Shown: positions 25,690-34,788, counted from the first letter of the stretch. The stretch: 64,000 nt of DNA from an uncultured Clostridia bacterium (GCA_934457145.1 CAKSHP010000008.1:3526-67525); one strand, 5' to 3'. Made by a program: numbers and translations. The notes: a model not told the origin generated them from the sequence alone.

Positions 25690-25722
25690 ATCGACAAGCA
25701 CTGATTGTACTTGTCGATTTTT
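25687..25722 (-). terminator. Terminator of tRNA-Leu
   Basis: Perfect arms AAAAATCGACAAG and CTTGTCGATTTTT with an 8 to 10-base loop, directly after the tRNA 3' end on the minus strand. Confidence 0.8.
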
Positions 25723-25808
25723 GGTGCCGCTGGCCGGAGTCGAACCGGCACGGTATCACTACCGGCGGATTTTGAGTCCGCTACGTCTGCCAATTCCATC
25801 ACAGCGGC
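25722..25808 (-). tRNA. tRNA-Leu (anticodon CAA)
   Basis: 87 bases on the minus strand including an encoded CCA. The acceptor arms GCCGCTG and CAGCGGC pair fully. The anticodon stem GCGGA/TCCGC encloses the loop CTCAAAA, giving CAA, which reads UUG. The long variable arm (CGGTAGTGATACCG) is typical of class II tRNA-Leu, and GGTTCGACTCC is the T-arm. Leader and terminator are both clear, so it is a single-gene unit. Confidence 0.96.
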
Positions 25809-25837
25809 AAATCGGTCATGATCAAGACCGCCTAAAT

Positions 25838-25866
25838 ATAATAACACAAAATAAGGCGTATGTCAA
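25838..25866 (-). promoter_or_regulatory. Promoter of tRNA-Leu
   Basis: On the minus strand: TTGACA (25861-25866), 17-base spacer, TATTAT (25838-25843), about 30 bases upstream of the tRNA 5' end. Confidence 0.75.
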
Positions 25867-25935
25867 TAGTTTTTTTATAAAAATTTTTTTGTTGTGCCAT
25901 CGGCTCATAAAAAAGGAAAAAAACATAAAAAATAC

Positions 25936-25964
25936 TTGCTATTTGACGGCGATTAGTGTATAAT
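25936..25964 (+). promoter_or_regulatory. Promoter of the gene at 26000
   Basis: TTGCTA (25936-25941), 17-base spacer, TATAAT (25959-25964). Confidence 0.6.
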
Positions 25965-25999
25965 AAAACCGAATAAATTATTGAGAGGAGTTTTGTTTT

Positions 26000-26965
26000 A
26001 TGAAACTTGGAGTACTTACTGTTCCTCTCGGGGCAATGAGCCTTGAGGAAACTGCAAAATATCTTTCAGGTCTTGGCGTTCAGGCGCTTGAGCTTGGTGC
26101 GGGCGGCTGCCCCGGAAAAGCGCATCTTAATCCGCAGGAGCTTTTGGGACATAAAGATAAGATTGATAATGTAAAGAGAATAATGAAGGAAAACAATCTT
26201 GAAATAAGCGTTTTGAGTGCGCACGGAAATGCGGTTCATCCGAACAAGGAGATTGCAAAGAAGTACCACGATGATTTTGAAGACGCAGTAAAGCTTGCTT
26301 CCGAACTTGAGGTTGACACGGTTGTAACATTCTCGGGCTGCCCGGGCGACTGTGAAAACAGCATCCGTCCCAACTGGGTAACATGCCCGTGGCCGGAAGA
26401 CTTTTTGGAAACTTTGGATTATCAGTGGAATGATGTTTTAATTCCGTACTGGCAAAAAGAAGTTGAGTTTACAAAGAAATACGGCGTAACAAAGGTTGCA
26501 TTTGAAATGCATCCGGGATTTTGCGTTTATAACCCGACATCTCTTTTGAAAATAAGAGAAGCTGTCGGCGACGGAGTTGGCGCAAATGTTGACCCGAGCC
26601 ACTTGATTTGGCAGGGAATTGACATACCTAAGGCAATCCGTGCACTTAAGGGCGCTATTTATCATTTCCATGCAAAGGATACAAAGATTTATAAGCCGAA
26701 CTGTGATGTAACAGGTGTTTTAGACGTCAGACATTACGGCGATGAGCTTAACAGAAGCTGGCTGTTCAGAGCTTTGGGATACGGAAATGACTATGCTTAC
26801 TGGAAAGACATTATAAGCACACTTCGTCTTGTGGGATATGAAGGCGCTGTAAGCATTGAACATGAAGACAGTCTTATGAGCTCAAAAGAAGGTCTTGAAA
26901 AAGCAATAACATTCTTAAAAGAAGTTATGATTTATGAAAAACCGGGCGAAATGTTCTGGGCTTAA
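26000..26965 (+). CDS. Sugar phosphate isomerase/epimerase-like TIM-barrel protein
   Basis: 321 residues, longer than the two TIM-barrel proteins at 6470 and 8407. Candidate metal ligands are the Glu of AFEMHPGF, the Asp of NVDPSHL, the His of YHFHAKD and the Glu of SIEHED. The spacing and the HFHAKDT segment match a well-conserved group that usually sits beside Gfo/Idh dehydrogenases, as it does here (27155). GAGAGGAG precedes ATG 26000. The reaction is unknown. The gene has its own promoter and is followed by hairpins, so it may be transcribed apart from the next genes. Confidence 0.82.
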   Translation: MKLGVLTVPLGAMSLEETAKYLSGLGVQALELGAGGCPGKAHLNPQELLGHKDKIDNVKRIMKENNLEISVLSAHGNAVHPNKEIAKKYHDDFEDAVKLASELEVDTVVTFSGCPGDCENSIRPNWVTCPWPEDFLETLDYQWNDVLIPYWQKEVEFTKKYGVTKVAFEMHPGFCVYNPTSLLKIREAVGDGVGANVDPSHLIWQGIDIPKAIRALKGAIYHFHAKDTKIYKPNCDVTGVLDVRHYGDELNRSWLFRALGYGNDYAYWKDIISTLRLVGYEGAVSIEHEDSLMSSKEGLEKAITFLKEVMIYEKPGEMFWA

Positions 26966-26979
26966 GTTAATATGGTTTG

Positions 26980-27008
26980 TTGCCCTGTGTCGGTTTGATG
27001 CAGGGCAA
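26980..27008 (+). terminator. Hairpin after the TIM-barrel gene
   Basis: TTGCCCTG and CAGGGCAA arms around a 13-base loop; no clear T-run. Confidence 0.45.
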
Positions 27009-27069
27009 TAAACTTGTAAATGAAAAAACGGCGCACGGCGCGCCGGCAAAACGGGTTAAAAATATGATT

Positions 27070-27131
27070 TTGCCGTGTGATTTTTTTTGGCTCACGGATA
27101 ATCACGGCGGATTTTTTGATTGTTTTTTTGT
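27070..27131 (+). terminator. Possible terminator before the Gfo/Idh gene
   Basis: GCCGTG(T)GA pairs with TCACGGC across a 22-base loop and is followed by GGATTTTTT and a further run of T. Confidence 0.45.
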
Positions 27132-27154
27132 GGGCAGAAAGGCTTTGATATACT

Positions 27155-28180
27155 ATGAATAAGTTAAAAGCGGTAATAATAGGCTGCGGAGCAATTTTTC
27201 CGATGCACGCAGTGTCGATACAAACTTTAGAAGATGTGCAGATTGCGGCTGTGTGCGACATAAAGGAAGATCGCGCAAAAAAGAGAGCGGAAGAATATAA
27301 TTGCAAGGCATATACTGATTACAAAAAAATGATTGAAATTGAAAAACCGGACACGGTTCATGTGTGCTTGCCGCATTGGCTTCATGCACCGGTCAGCATA
27401 TATGCAATGGAGCACGGGGCAGATGTTATTTGCGAAAAACCCATGGCTCTCGATGAAAAACAGGCTTCGGACATGCTTGAGTGTGCAAAAAAGACGAATG
27501 CAAAACTTTCTGTTATTTTTCAGAACAGATATAATGATGTGTCGGCAGCACTTAAAAATGAAATGGATACGGGCAGACCGGGGAAGGTTTTGGGCGCAAG
27601 AGCGTGCGTGAACTGGCACAGAACGCAAAGCTATTACGACGACAGCGGATGGAGAGGAAAGCTTGCCACCGAAGGCGGCGGCGTGGTAGTGAATCAGGCG
27701 ATACACACTCTTGATTTAATGCTTTACCTTTCGGGCGAAAAAGCGGTAAAAGTTGACGCGAGCATTTCGACACGCGCTCATGACATTGAAGTTGAGGACA
27801 GCGCAGAGGGAGTTGTTTATTTTAAAAACGGTGCGCTCGGCAGTTTTTGGTTTACAAACTATTATCCTTATGACAAACAGATTGAGGTTGAAATAAAATG
27901 TGAAAACGCTGTTTTGCAGATTTTTGAATCGAAAGCATATATAAAATATAACAGCGGCGAGGTAAGAGTGATTGAGCCGGTTGAAGATAAAAACATATCC
28001 TACGGCAACGCAAAGGGGTATTGGGGTTCGAGTCACAAGCGCCAGATTGCTGACTTTTATGAATATGTTAAGACAGGCAGAAAAATGTATGTAACGAGCG
28101 AGGATGCATTTGAAACGCACAAGGTGATGTGTGCGCTTTTGCGCTCGGGAAGAGAAAAACAGGTAATTACGATAGAATGA
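27155..28180 (+). CDS. Gfo/Idh/MocA-family oxidoreductase
   Basis: 341 residues. The Rossmann motif is IGCGAIFPMH, the catalytic-site signature CEKPMALDEKQA is at about 95, and GGGVVVNQAIHTLDLM lies in the C-terminal domain. It oxidises or reduces a sugar-like hydroxyl with NAD(P). It is related to, but not a close copy of, the dehydrogenase at 7337. A TIM-barrel gene lies upstream, repeating the pair seen at 6470-9261. Only 12 bases separate it from fhs, so it may lead the long operon that follows. Confidence 0.87.
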   Translation: MNKLKAVIIGCGAIFPMHAVSIQTLEDVQIAAVCDIKEDRAKKRAEEYNCKAYTDYKKMIEIEKPDTVHVCLPHWLHAPVSIYAMEHGADVICEKPMALDEKQASDMLECAKKTNAKLSVIFQNRYNDVSAALKNEMDTGRPGKVLGARACVNWHRTQSYYDDSGWRGKLATEGGGVVVNQAIHTLDLMLYLSGEKAVKVDASISTRAHDIEVEDSAEGVVYFKNGALGSFWFTNYYPYDKQIEVEIKCENAVLQIFESKAYIKYNSGEVRVIEPVEDKNISYGNAKGYWGSSHKRQIADFYEYVKTGRKMYVTSEDAFETHKVMCALLRSGREKQVITIE

Positions 28181-28192
28181 CGGAGGTTTTTT

Positions 28193-29863
28193 ATGCTGAC
28201 AGATATTCAGATTGCACAGGCTGCAAAAATGGAGCCTATTGAAAATATTGCAGAAAAAATCGGTATAAATAAAGATGAACTTTATATGTACGGTCCGTAT
28301 AAGGCAAAAATAACAAACAAGGCCTTTGAGCGGGTTAAAAATAATAAAGACGGAAAGCTTATTCTGGTAACGGCAATTAATCCGACTCCTGCCGGCGAGG
28401 GAAAAACAACAATAACCGTCGGTTTGGGACAGGCGCTTTCGCGTCTTGGAAAAAAAGCTTCCATAGCGCTTCGCGAGCCGTCGCTCGGACCGGTTATGGG
28501 AATAAAGGGCGGCGCTGCCGGAGGCGGATATTCGCAGGTTGTGCCGATGGAGGATATTAACCTTCATTTTACCGGGGATATGCACGCAATAACTGCTGCA
28601 AACAATCTTTTGGCGGCAATGCTTGATAACCATATTCACCAGGGAAACGAGCTTAATATAGACACGAGAAACATTGTTTTTAAACGCGTTATGGACATGA
28701 ATGACCGCGCGCTCAGAAACATTGTTGTAGGTCTTGGAGGCAAGAAGAACGGATTTGTCCGCGAGGACGGATTTATGATAACGGTTGCTTCCGAAGTTAT
28801 GGCAATTTTGTGTCTTGCAGACGATATTGCAGATTTAAAAAGGCGTTTGGGAAATATAATTGTTGCGTATACTTATGACTCAAAACCCGTAACGGCAAGA
28901 GATTTAAAGGCAGACGGCGCAATGACGCTGCTTTTAAAGGACGCAATAATGCCAAATCTTGTTCAGACATTGGAAAACACACCATGTTTTATGCATGGCG
29001 GTCCTTTTGCAAACATTGCCCACGGCTGCAACAGTGTGAGAGCAACAAAACTTGCGCTTAAACTTTCGGATTATGTTGTTACGGAGGCGGGATTCGGCGC
29101 TGATTTGGGTGCGGAGAAGTTTTTGGATATAAAGTGCCGCATGGCGGGACTTGCGCCCGATATGTGCGTTATAGTTGCAACGATAAGAGCGCTTAAATAT
29201 AACGGCGGTGTTTCAAAAGAAAACTTGAAAGGAGAAAATCTGCCGGCGCTTGAGCGAGGAATTGCAAACCTTGAAAAACATATAGAAAATATGAAAAAGT
29301 TCGGTTTGCCGGTTGTTGTTGCATTAAATGAATTTGAAACCGACACCGAAAAAGAAAAGGAAATTGTTGCAAAAAAATGCAGCGAGCTTGGCGTTTCGTG
29401 TGCATATGCAAGTGTGTTTGCAAACGGCAGCAAAGGCGGCGAGGAGCTTGCAAAAAAAGTTATTTCGGTTTTGGAAAGCGAAAAGTCGGATTATGCTCCG
29501 ATTTATGAGCTTGACTTATCAATTGAAGAAAAAATTGAAAAACTTACGCGTGAGATATACGGCGGAGCCGGCATAAAGATTATGCCTAAGGCTAAAAAAC
29601 AAATTGAAACAATTGAGGCTATGGGCTTTAAAAATCTTCCGGTTTGCATGGCGAAAACTCAGTACTCTCTTTCGGATAACCCGAAGCTGCTCGGAAGGCC
29701 CGAGGGCTTTGATATAACCGTTTCGGAGGTCAGAGTGTCGGCAGGAGCGGGATTTGTTGTTGTGCAGACGGGAGACATTATGACTATGCCGGGGCTTTCA
29801 AAAACGCCTGCCGCACAGAGAATTGACATTAAAGACGACGGTGAAATTATAGGACTGTTTTAA
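28193..29863 (+). CDS. fhs: Formate-tetrahydrofolate ligase
   Basis: 556 residues, the full family length. The P-loop is TPAGEGKTT at about 65-73, and the strongly conserved EPSLGPVMGIKGGAAGGGY and FTGDMHAI follow. It joins formate to tetrahydrofolate at the cost of ATP, feeding one-carbon units to purines, serine and, in acetogens, the methyl branch of the Wood-Ljungdahl pathway. CGGAGG precedes ATG 28193. Ten bases separate it from tsaE. Confidence 0.97.
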   Translation: MLTDIQIAQAAKMEPIENIAEKIGINKDELYMYGPYKAKITNKAFERVKNNKDGKLILVTAINPTPAGEGKTTITVGLGQALSRLGKKASIALREPSLGPVMGIKGGAAGGGYSQVVPMEDINLHFTGDMHAITAANNLLAAMLDNHIHQGNELNIDTRNIVFKRVMDMNDRALRNIVVGLGGKKNGFVREDGFMITVASEVMAILCLADDIADLKRRLGNIIVAYTYDSKPVTARDLKADGAMTLLLKDAIMPNLVQTLENTPCFMHGGPFANIAHGCNSVRATKLALKLSDYVVTEAGFGADLGAEKFLDIKCRMAGLAPDMCVIVATIRALKYNGGVSKENLKGENLPALERGIANLEKHIENMKKFGLPVVVALNEFETDTEKEKEIVAKKCSELGVSCAYASVFANGSKGGEELAKKVISVLESEKSDYAPIYELDLSIEEKIEKLTREIYGGAGIKIMPKAKKQIETIEAMGFKNLPVCMAKTQYSLSDNPKLLGRPEGFDITVSEVRVSAGAGFVVVQTGDIMTMPGLSKTPAAQRIDIKDDGEIIGLF

Positions 29864-29872
29864 AATAGGAGA

Positions 29873-30301
29873 ATGTTTGTGAAAAAATATATTTCAAACA
29901 GCCGTGAGCAGACTGTGCAGATTGCAAAAGAGTTTGCCAAAACGGTTAAAAAAGGCGATATAATTTGTTTAAACGGCGATTTGGGAGCCGGAAAAACGGC
30001 ATTTGTGAGCGGTTTTGCAAAGGGACTCGGCTATAAAGGATATGTGAGCAGTCCGACATTTGCTATAGTAAACGAATACAAAGCCGATATTATGATTTAT
30101 CATTTTGATGTGTACAGAATAAATGATATTGATGAAATGTATGATATAGGCATCGACGATTATCTTTTTTCGGACGGAATCTGTATAATAGAATGGCCGC
30201 AAAGAATTAAAGAATTGCTTGGCGATAACGTTATAAACATAAACATTTTAAAAGACGATACAAATGAAGACAAAAGAGAAATCATTATAGATACAAAATA
30301 G
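29873..30301 (+). CDS. tsaE: tRNA threonylcarbamoyladenosine biosynthesis ATPase TsaE
   Basis: 142 residues, the usual TsaE length. The Walker A motif GDLGAGKTAF is at about 37-46, SSPTFAIVNEY follows, and FDVYRI and IEWPQRI mark the later conserved positions. TsaE supports the TsaB-TsaD complex that makes t6A at position 37 of ANN-decoding tRNAs. AGGAGA precedes the ATG. TsaB is the next gene. Confidence 0.95.
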   Translation: MFVKKYISNSREQTVQIAKEFAKTVKKGDIICLNGDLGAGKTAFVSGFAKGLGYKGYVSSPTFAIVNEYKADIMIYHFDVYRINDIDEMYDIGIDDYLFSDGICIIEWPQRIKELLGDNVININILKDDTNEDKREIIIDTK

Positions 30302-30322
30302 ACAAAAAAGCGGTGAAAAACA

Positions 30323-31042
30323 TTGAAAATACTTGCTATTGAAGCGGCGGCAAACGTTGTCAGCGTTGCAATAACCGATGATAATAAGCTTATAGGCGAA
30401 TACACAATAAATTATAAGAAAACCCACTCGCAAACGCTTATGCCCATGATAAAGCAACTTACAGACGATTGCGAAATAAGCGGAGAAGACATTGATTTGA
30501 TTGCGGTTTCAAACGGACCGGGTTCGTTTACGGGACTGCGCATAGGCGTGGAAACAGCAAAAGCATTGGCACACGGCTGGAAAAAGAAAGTTGTCGGAGT
30601 GGACACGACTTATGCGATGGCGTGTAATCTTGGTTTTTGTGATAAAAATACATATGTTGTGCCGATTATGGACGCAAGACGAAACCAGGTGTATACCGGA
30701 ATTTACTGTTTTGAAAACGATAAAATAACTACCGTTATGGAAACTGATGCGATAAAAATAAGCGATTTGACGGATATTATTTTAAAAAGCGGTAAAAATG
30801 CGGTGTTTTTGGGCGACGGCGTTTTGGTTTATCAGAAGTTTATCAAAGAGGCTTTAGGGGACAGAGCGTTTTTTGCAAATGTAAACAATAATATGCAAAG
30901 GGCGGCATCTGTTGCGGTTGCGGCGTCAAAGCTGTATGAAAATAAAGAGTTTGATACATATTTGTCGCTTGTGCCGAAATATTTAAGAAAGTCCCAGGCT
31001 GAAAGAGAATATGAAGAAAAGCAAAAAAACGGGGGAGTTTGA
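30323..31042 (+). CDS. tsaB: tRNA threonylcarbamoyladenosine biosynthesis protein TsaB
   Basis: 239 residues starting at TTG 30323, the only start in frame that gives the conserved opening KILAIEAA. SNGPGSFTGLRIGVETAKALA is the hallmark of TsaB. TsaB is the inactive partner of TsaD in t6A synthesis. The usual following genes rimI and tsaD are not here; rpiB starts two bases after the stop. Confidence 0.93.
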   Translation: MKILAIEAAANVVSVAITDDNKLIGEYTINYKKTHSQTLMPMIKQLTDDCEISGEDIDLIAVSNGPGSFTGLRIGVETAKALAHGWKKKVVGVDTTYAMACNLGFCDKNTYVVPIMDARRNQVYTGIYCFENDKITTVMETDAIKISDLTDIILKSGKNAVFLGDGVLVYQKFIKEALGDRAFFANVNNNMQRAASVAVAASKLYENKEFDTYLSLVPKYLRKSQAEREYEEKQKNGGV

Positions 31043-31043
31043 A

Positions 31044-31490
31044 ATGATAGCTATAGGAAGCGACCACGGCGGTTTTGAATTGAAATGCGCCGTTATTGAG
31101 TATTTAAACAAAAACAATATTGAATTTACAGACGTTGGCTGTTATGATAAAAACAGCGTTGATTATCCGGATATTGCCGAGGCGGTATGCAAAAAGGTAA
31201 CAGGTAGGAAATGTGAACTTGGAATTTTGATTTGCGGAACGGGAATAGGAATAAGCATAGCCGCAAACAAGATAAAGGGCATACGTGCGGCGCTGTGTCA
31301 CAGCGAATACGATGCTAAAATGACAAAGGCTCACAACAATGCAAACGTTTTGTGTATGGGCGGAAGAACAACGGGTGTTGAAATTGCGCTTGCCATGGTG
31401 AAAAACTTTTTGGAATCAAAGTTTGAAGGCGGCAGACACGAAAAGAGAATAGAAAAAATTACGGCTCTTGAAAATAAAGGGCAACTGTAA
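31044..31490 (+). CDS. rpiB: Ribose-5-phosphate isomerase B
   Basis: 148 residues from ATG 31044; GGGGGAG nine bases upstream lies in the tsaB end and favours this start over one 33 bases earlier. The active-site SDHGGF, the catalytic Cys in ILICGTGIGIS and the conserved AHNNANVLCMGGR are all present. It interconverts ribose 5-phosphate and ribulose 5-phosphate in the pentose phosphate pathway. The C-terminus (GGRHEKRI) is typical of RpiB rather than LacB. Confidence 0.95.
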   Translation: MIAIGSDHGGFELKCAVIEYLNKNNIEFTDVGCYDKNSVDYPDIAEAVCKKVTGRKCELGILICGTGIGISIAANKIKGIRAALCHSEYDAKMTKAHNNANVLCMGGRTTGVEIALAMVKNFLESKFEGGRHEKRIEKITALENKGQL

Positions 31491-31506
31491 CGGAGGGTTT
31501 ATATTT

Positions 31507-31920
31507 ATGACAAGAAGCGAAGCAAGGGTGGAGGCATTTAAGCTTGTTTTTCAAATAACAGCTCAGAAGGACAGCTATCCGGAGGTTGTTTCAAGATTTG
31601 AAGAAGACAACGCGCAAATGAAAAAAAACGACAGAAAGCAGTATAAATATATTGTAGACGCAGCAAACGGCGTGTTTGACAATATGGCTGATATAGATGA
31701 GCTTATAAAAAACAATTTAACCAGTCAGTGGTCAATAGAGCGCGTTTCAAAGGTGAGCCTTGCGATTTTGCGTCTTGCCGTGTATGAAATTAAATACAAA
31801 GACGATATTCCGAATAACGTTTCTGCAAACGAAGCGGTTGAGATTGCGAAAGTTTATGATATAGACGGCGCAGCCTCATTTGTCAACGGCGTTTTGAGCA
31901 GCATAATAAATGCGGATTAA
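31507..31920 (+). CDS. nusB: Transcription antitermination factor NusB
   Basis: 137 residues from ATG 31507 (CGGAGGG upstream). The opening TRSEARVEAFKLVFQ and the closing IPNNVSANEAVEIAKVYDIDGAASFVNGVL are the two best conserved NusB segments. NusB with NusE binds boxA in nascent rRNA and prevents early termination. Its place before xseA is usual in Clostridia. Confidence 0.96.
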   Translation: MTRSEARVEAFKLVFQITAQKDSYPEVVSRFEEDNAQMKKNDRKQYKYIVDAANGVFDNMADIDELIKNNLTSQWSIERVSKVSLAILRLAVYEIKYKDDIPNNVSANEAVEIAKVYDIDGAASFVNGVLSSIINAD

Positions 31921-31934
31921 AAAGGATGGGTAGT

Positions 31935-33122
31935 GTGGAATCAAAGCTTTACACCGCAACGGTATCGCAGGTGAATAAATTTATAAAACAGATGGTTGAT
32001 AAAACGCCTGTTTTAAATAATATATGCATAAAGGGCGAAATCTCGAATTTTAAAAGACATTTTTCCGGACATTGTTATCTGACGCTTAAAGATGACGGCG
32101 GAGTTTTGCGCGCGGTTATGTTTAAAGGCGTTGCCGATAAGCTCGGCTATGAGCCGGAAAACGGAATGAAAGTGCTTGCGGCGGGCAGAATAAGCGTGTA
32201 TGAAAGAGACGGCGCGTATCAGCTTTATATTGAAGATTTAAAGCGAGATGGTCTCGGAAGCCTTTATGAGGCTTATGAAAAATTAAAAAAACAGCTTGAA
32301 AGCGAAGGACTTTTTGATGCATCTCATAAAAAGCCTATCCCGAAGTTTCCCAAAACTGTAGGCGTTGTAACGGCTAAGACGGGGGCAGCGGTTAGAGATA
32401 TTATAAATGTTTTAAACAGAAGATATCCTTATGCAAAGGTGGTTTTGTATCCGTCGCTCGTGCAGGGCGAAAACGCGGCAAAAAACGTGTGTGAAGCGAT
32501 AGAATATTTTAATGAAAAGAATTTGGCAGATGTTTTAATAGTCGGCAGAGGCGGCGGTTCGATAGAAGATTTGTGGGCATTTAACGAAGAAATCACGGCG
32601 AGAGCCATATACAATTCAAAAATCCCCGTAATATCAGCTGTGGGACATGAAACAGACTTTACGATTGCGGATTTTGTTTCCGATTTAAGAGCGCCGACGC
32701 CTTCGGCAGCGGCAGAGCTTGCAGTGCCCTCGGCGGCAGAGCTTAAAAACAGATTTAACGATTATTTAAAGCGCTTGGTTTTGGCGCAAAAAAGCGTGAT
32801 TGTAAAAAAGAGAAGCAGCCTGGAAAGAATAAAGCTAAAAAATGTTGACGCACTTTTAGACGATTACAGGCTTCGTTTCGATAATCTTTTAATACAGGCG
32901 CAAAAAAGCATGAAAATTGTGTTTGAACGAAAGAAAAAAATCCTTGTGCAGCTCAGCGCAAGAATGGAGGCAATGAGTCCGCTGGCGGTGCTGTCGAGAG
33001 GATATTCAATTGCTGTTGACAATGATAAAAACGTTATAAAAAGCGTAAACGATATAAATAAAGATGATGAATTTGAACTGATTTTATCCGACGGCAGTAA
33101 AAAGTGCCGTGTTGAGGAATAA
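31935..33122 (+). CDS. xseA: Exodeoxyribonuclease VII large subunit
   Basis: 395 residues from GTG 31935. An ATG at 31926 is in frame but touches the AAAGGA ribosome-binding site (31920-31925), while GTG 31935 is 9 bases away. The OB-fold comes first (NICIKGEISNFKRHFSGHCYLTLKDD), then the catalytic core with GRGGGSIEDLWAFNEE and SAVGHETDFTIADFVSD. With XseB it degrades single-stranded DNA. The xseB gene follows after 20 bases. Confidence 0.96.
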   Translation: MESKLYTATVSQVNKFIKQMVDKTPVLNNICIKGEISNFKRHFSGHCYLTLKDDGGVLRAVMFKGVADKLGYEPENGMKVLAAGRISVYERDGAYQLYIEDLKRDGLGSLYEAYEKLKKQLESEGLFDASHKKPIPKFPKTVGVVTAKTGAAVRDIINVLNRRYPYAKVVLYPSLVQGENAAKNVCEAIEYFNEKNLADVLIVGRGGGSIEDLWAFNEEITARAIYNSKIPVISAVGHETDFTIADFVSDLRAPTPSAAAELAVPSAAELKNRFNDYLKRLVLAQKSVIVKKRSSLERIKLKNVDALLDDYRLRFDNLLIQAQKSMKIVFERKKKILVQLSARMEAMSPLAVLSRGYSIAVDNDKNVIKSVNDINKDDEFELILSDGSKKCRVEE

Positions 33123-33142
33123 TATTTTACGGAGGTGTGATA

Positions 33143-33388
33143 ATGCCTGAAAAAGAGGTTGGAGCTGAAAAAGAGGTTAATTTTGAGCAAAATATCGAAA
33201 AACTTGAAGAGATTGTTAAAAAGCTTGAAAGCGGAAGCATATCATTGGACGAGTCGTTAAAGCTTTTTGAAACCGGCGTTGGCATTGTTTCGAAATGCAA
33301 TAAGGCTTTAGATGATGCAGAGCAAAAGGTTTCGGTGCTTTTGAAGAAGGATTCAGAAATGGTGCAAAGCGATTTTGAAGTGCAATAA
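33143..33388 (+). CDS. xseB: Exodeoxyribonuclease VII small subunit
   Basis: 81 residues from ATG 33143, five bases after GGAGGTG; a GTG at 33137 is part of that site. The family core FEQNIEKLEEIVKKLESG followed by LDESLKLFETGV is clear. The small subunit assembles along the XseA coiled coil. The N-terminal dozen residues are acidic and variable. ispA follows. Confidence 0.95.
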   Translation: MPEKEVGAEKEVNFEQNIEKLEEIVKKLESGSISLDESLKLFETGVGIVSKCNKALDDAEQKVSVLLKKDSEMVQSDFEVQ

Positions 33389-33412
33389 AATTATTTCGGA
33401 GTGAAAATAAAT

Positions 33413-34297
33413 ATGGATTTTAATACAGAATTTCAAAAAAAAATCAAGCTTACGGACAGCTGGCTTGAAGAATATCTAAACCGAAAATGTGACGCACCGC
33501 CGCTGATATTGGAGGCAATGCGCTACAGTGTGTTTGCCGGGGGAAAAAGAGTGCGCCCGGCGCTTATGATAGGTTCGTATGAAATGTTTTCTGATAAAAC
33601 AAAGTATGTAAAGCCGTTTGCATGCGCGGTTGAAATGATACATACATATTCTTTAATACATGACGATCTTCCGGTTATGGATAATTCGGATTTAAGGCGC
33701 TCGAAGCCAACAAACCACAAGGTTTTCGGCGAGGCAAACGCTGTGCTTGCAGGTGATGCGCTTTTAAATTATGCGTTTGAAATTATGACCGGAAACGAAC
33801 AGAAAGCAGATGAAAAAACAGTTTTGAAAACTATTGCGCGCATTGCAAAATATTCGGGCATATGCGGAATGATCGGCGGACAGGTTATAGACATTGCAAG
33901 CGAAAATAAAAAGATAGACATACAAACGCTCAAAACGCTTCAGGAAAAGAAAACGGGGGCACTGATTGCGGCAGCTGTGTGCGGCGGCGCGAGTGCAGCG
34001 GGCGCAGATGATAAAGATATTTGCTGTTTGGAAAAGTATTCATATTTTTTGGGGCTTGCGTTTCAGATAAAAGACGATATATTAGACGAAACAAGCTCGA
34101 GCAAGGAGCTTGGAAAGCCTGTCGGCAACGATGAAAAAAATCACAAAAACACATATGTGTCGCTGTGCGGATTTGAAAAGGCGAAAGAACTTTTGCAGCA
34201 GTACACAAACGAGGCAAAAGAAATTCTCGTTTCGTTCGGGGAAAAAGCTGAGTTTTTGCTTTGCATGACCGACTATCTGTTAAACAGAAAAAAATAA
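33413..34297 (+). CDS. ispA: Farnesyl diphosphate synthase (polyprenyl synthetase)
   Basis: 294 residues from ATG 33413; a GTG at 33401 overlaps the ribosome-binding site. The first Asp-rich motif is HDDLPVMDNSDLRR and the second is QIKDDILDETSS. The Ser after LRR replaces the usual Gly. The enzyme condenses isopentenyl and dimethylallyl diphosphates to farnesyl diphosphate for cell-wall carriers and quinones. In many Clostridia dxs and tlyA follow; here a DUF212 membrane protein comes next instead. Confidence 0.94.
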   Translation: MDFNTEFQKKIKLTDSWLEEYLNRKCDAPPLILEAMRYSVFAGGKRVRPALMIGSYEMFSDKTKYVKPFACAVEMIHTYSLIHDDLPVMDNSDLRRSKPTNHKVFGEANAVLAGDALLNYAFEIMTGNEQKADEKTVLKTIARIAKYSGICGMIGGQVIDIASENKKIDIQTLKTLQEKKTGALIAAAVCGGASAAGADDKDICCLEKYSYFLGLAFQIKDDILDETSSSKELGKPVGNDEKNHKNTYVSLCGFEKAKELLQQYTNEAKEILVSFGEKAEFLLCMTDYLLNRKK

Positions 34298-34313
34298 GAA
34301 ATCGGAGAAGAAA

Positions 34314-34769
34314 ATGGGTTTGGTAGGAATTTTTTATAACAGGGCGCTTATATGCGCCGTTATCGGATGGTTTGCAGCGCAGCTTTTAAAAGTGATATTT
34401 GTGCTGATGTTTGATAAAAAATTAGACATAAGAAGGTTTGTCGGGACAGGCGGTATGCCGAGCTCACATTCATCGTTTGTAATGTCGCTTACTGCATACA
34501 CTGGACTTTCGGAGGGATTTAACTCAACTTTATTTGCCGTTTGTTTTGTTATTGCGTTTGTTGTTATGTATGATGCTGCGGGAATAAGGCGCGCGGCAGG
34601 CAAACAGGCAGAAATTTTAAATCAGATTATAGAAAATTGGGACGAATCTCCGCAGATAAAAGGCAAACGTTTAAAAGAGCTTCTGGGACACACGCCGTTT
34701 GAGGTTATTGCGGGAGCGGCGGTTGGCATAATAGTTGCGGTTTTGTTTTACTTTGCGTTTTATCATTAA
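34314..34769 (+). CDS. Divergent PAP2-family membrane protein (DUF212, YuiD-like)
   Basis: 151 residues with four hydrophobic segments. The family signature GTGGMPSSHSSFVMSL is a reduced phosphatase motif, and VVMYDAAGIRRAAGKQA follows. It resembles PAP2 lipid phosphatases but lacks part of their active site. A role in isoprenoid-lipid recycling is often supposed because of its position next to ispA, but is unproven. CGGAGAAG precedes ATG 34314. Confidence 0.9.
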   Translation: MGLVGIFYNRALICAVIGWFAAQLLKVIFVLMFDKKLDIRRFVGTGGMPSSHSSFVMSLTAYTGLSEGFNSTLFAVCFVIAFVVMYDAAGIRRAAGKQAEILNQIIENWDESPQIKGKRLKELLGHTPFEVIAGAAVGIIVAVLFYFAFYH

Positions 34770-34788
34770 TAAATAAAGGAAAAGATGT

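Noticed and set aside
25578..25963. Two short reading frames across the tRNA-Leu gene
   Set aside because: They run through the tRNA, its terminator and promoter, have no ribosome-binding site, and match nothing; they are by-products of the tRNA sequence.
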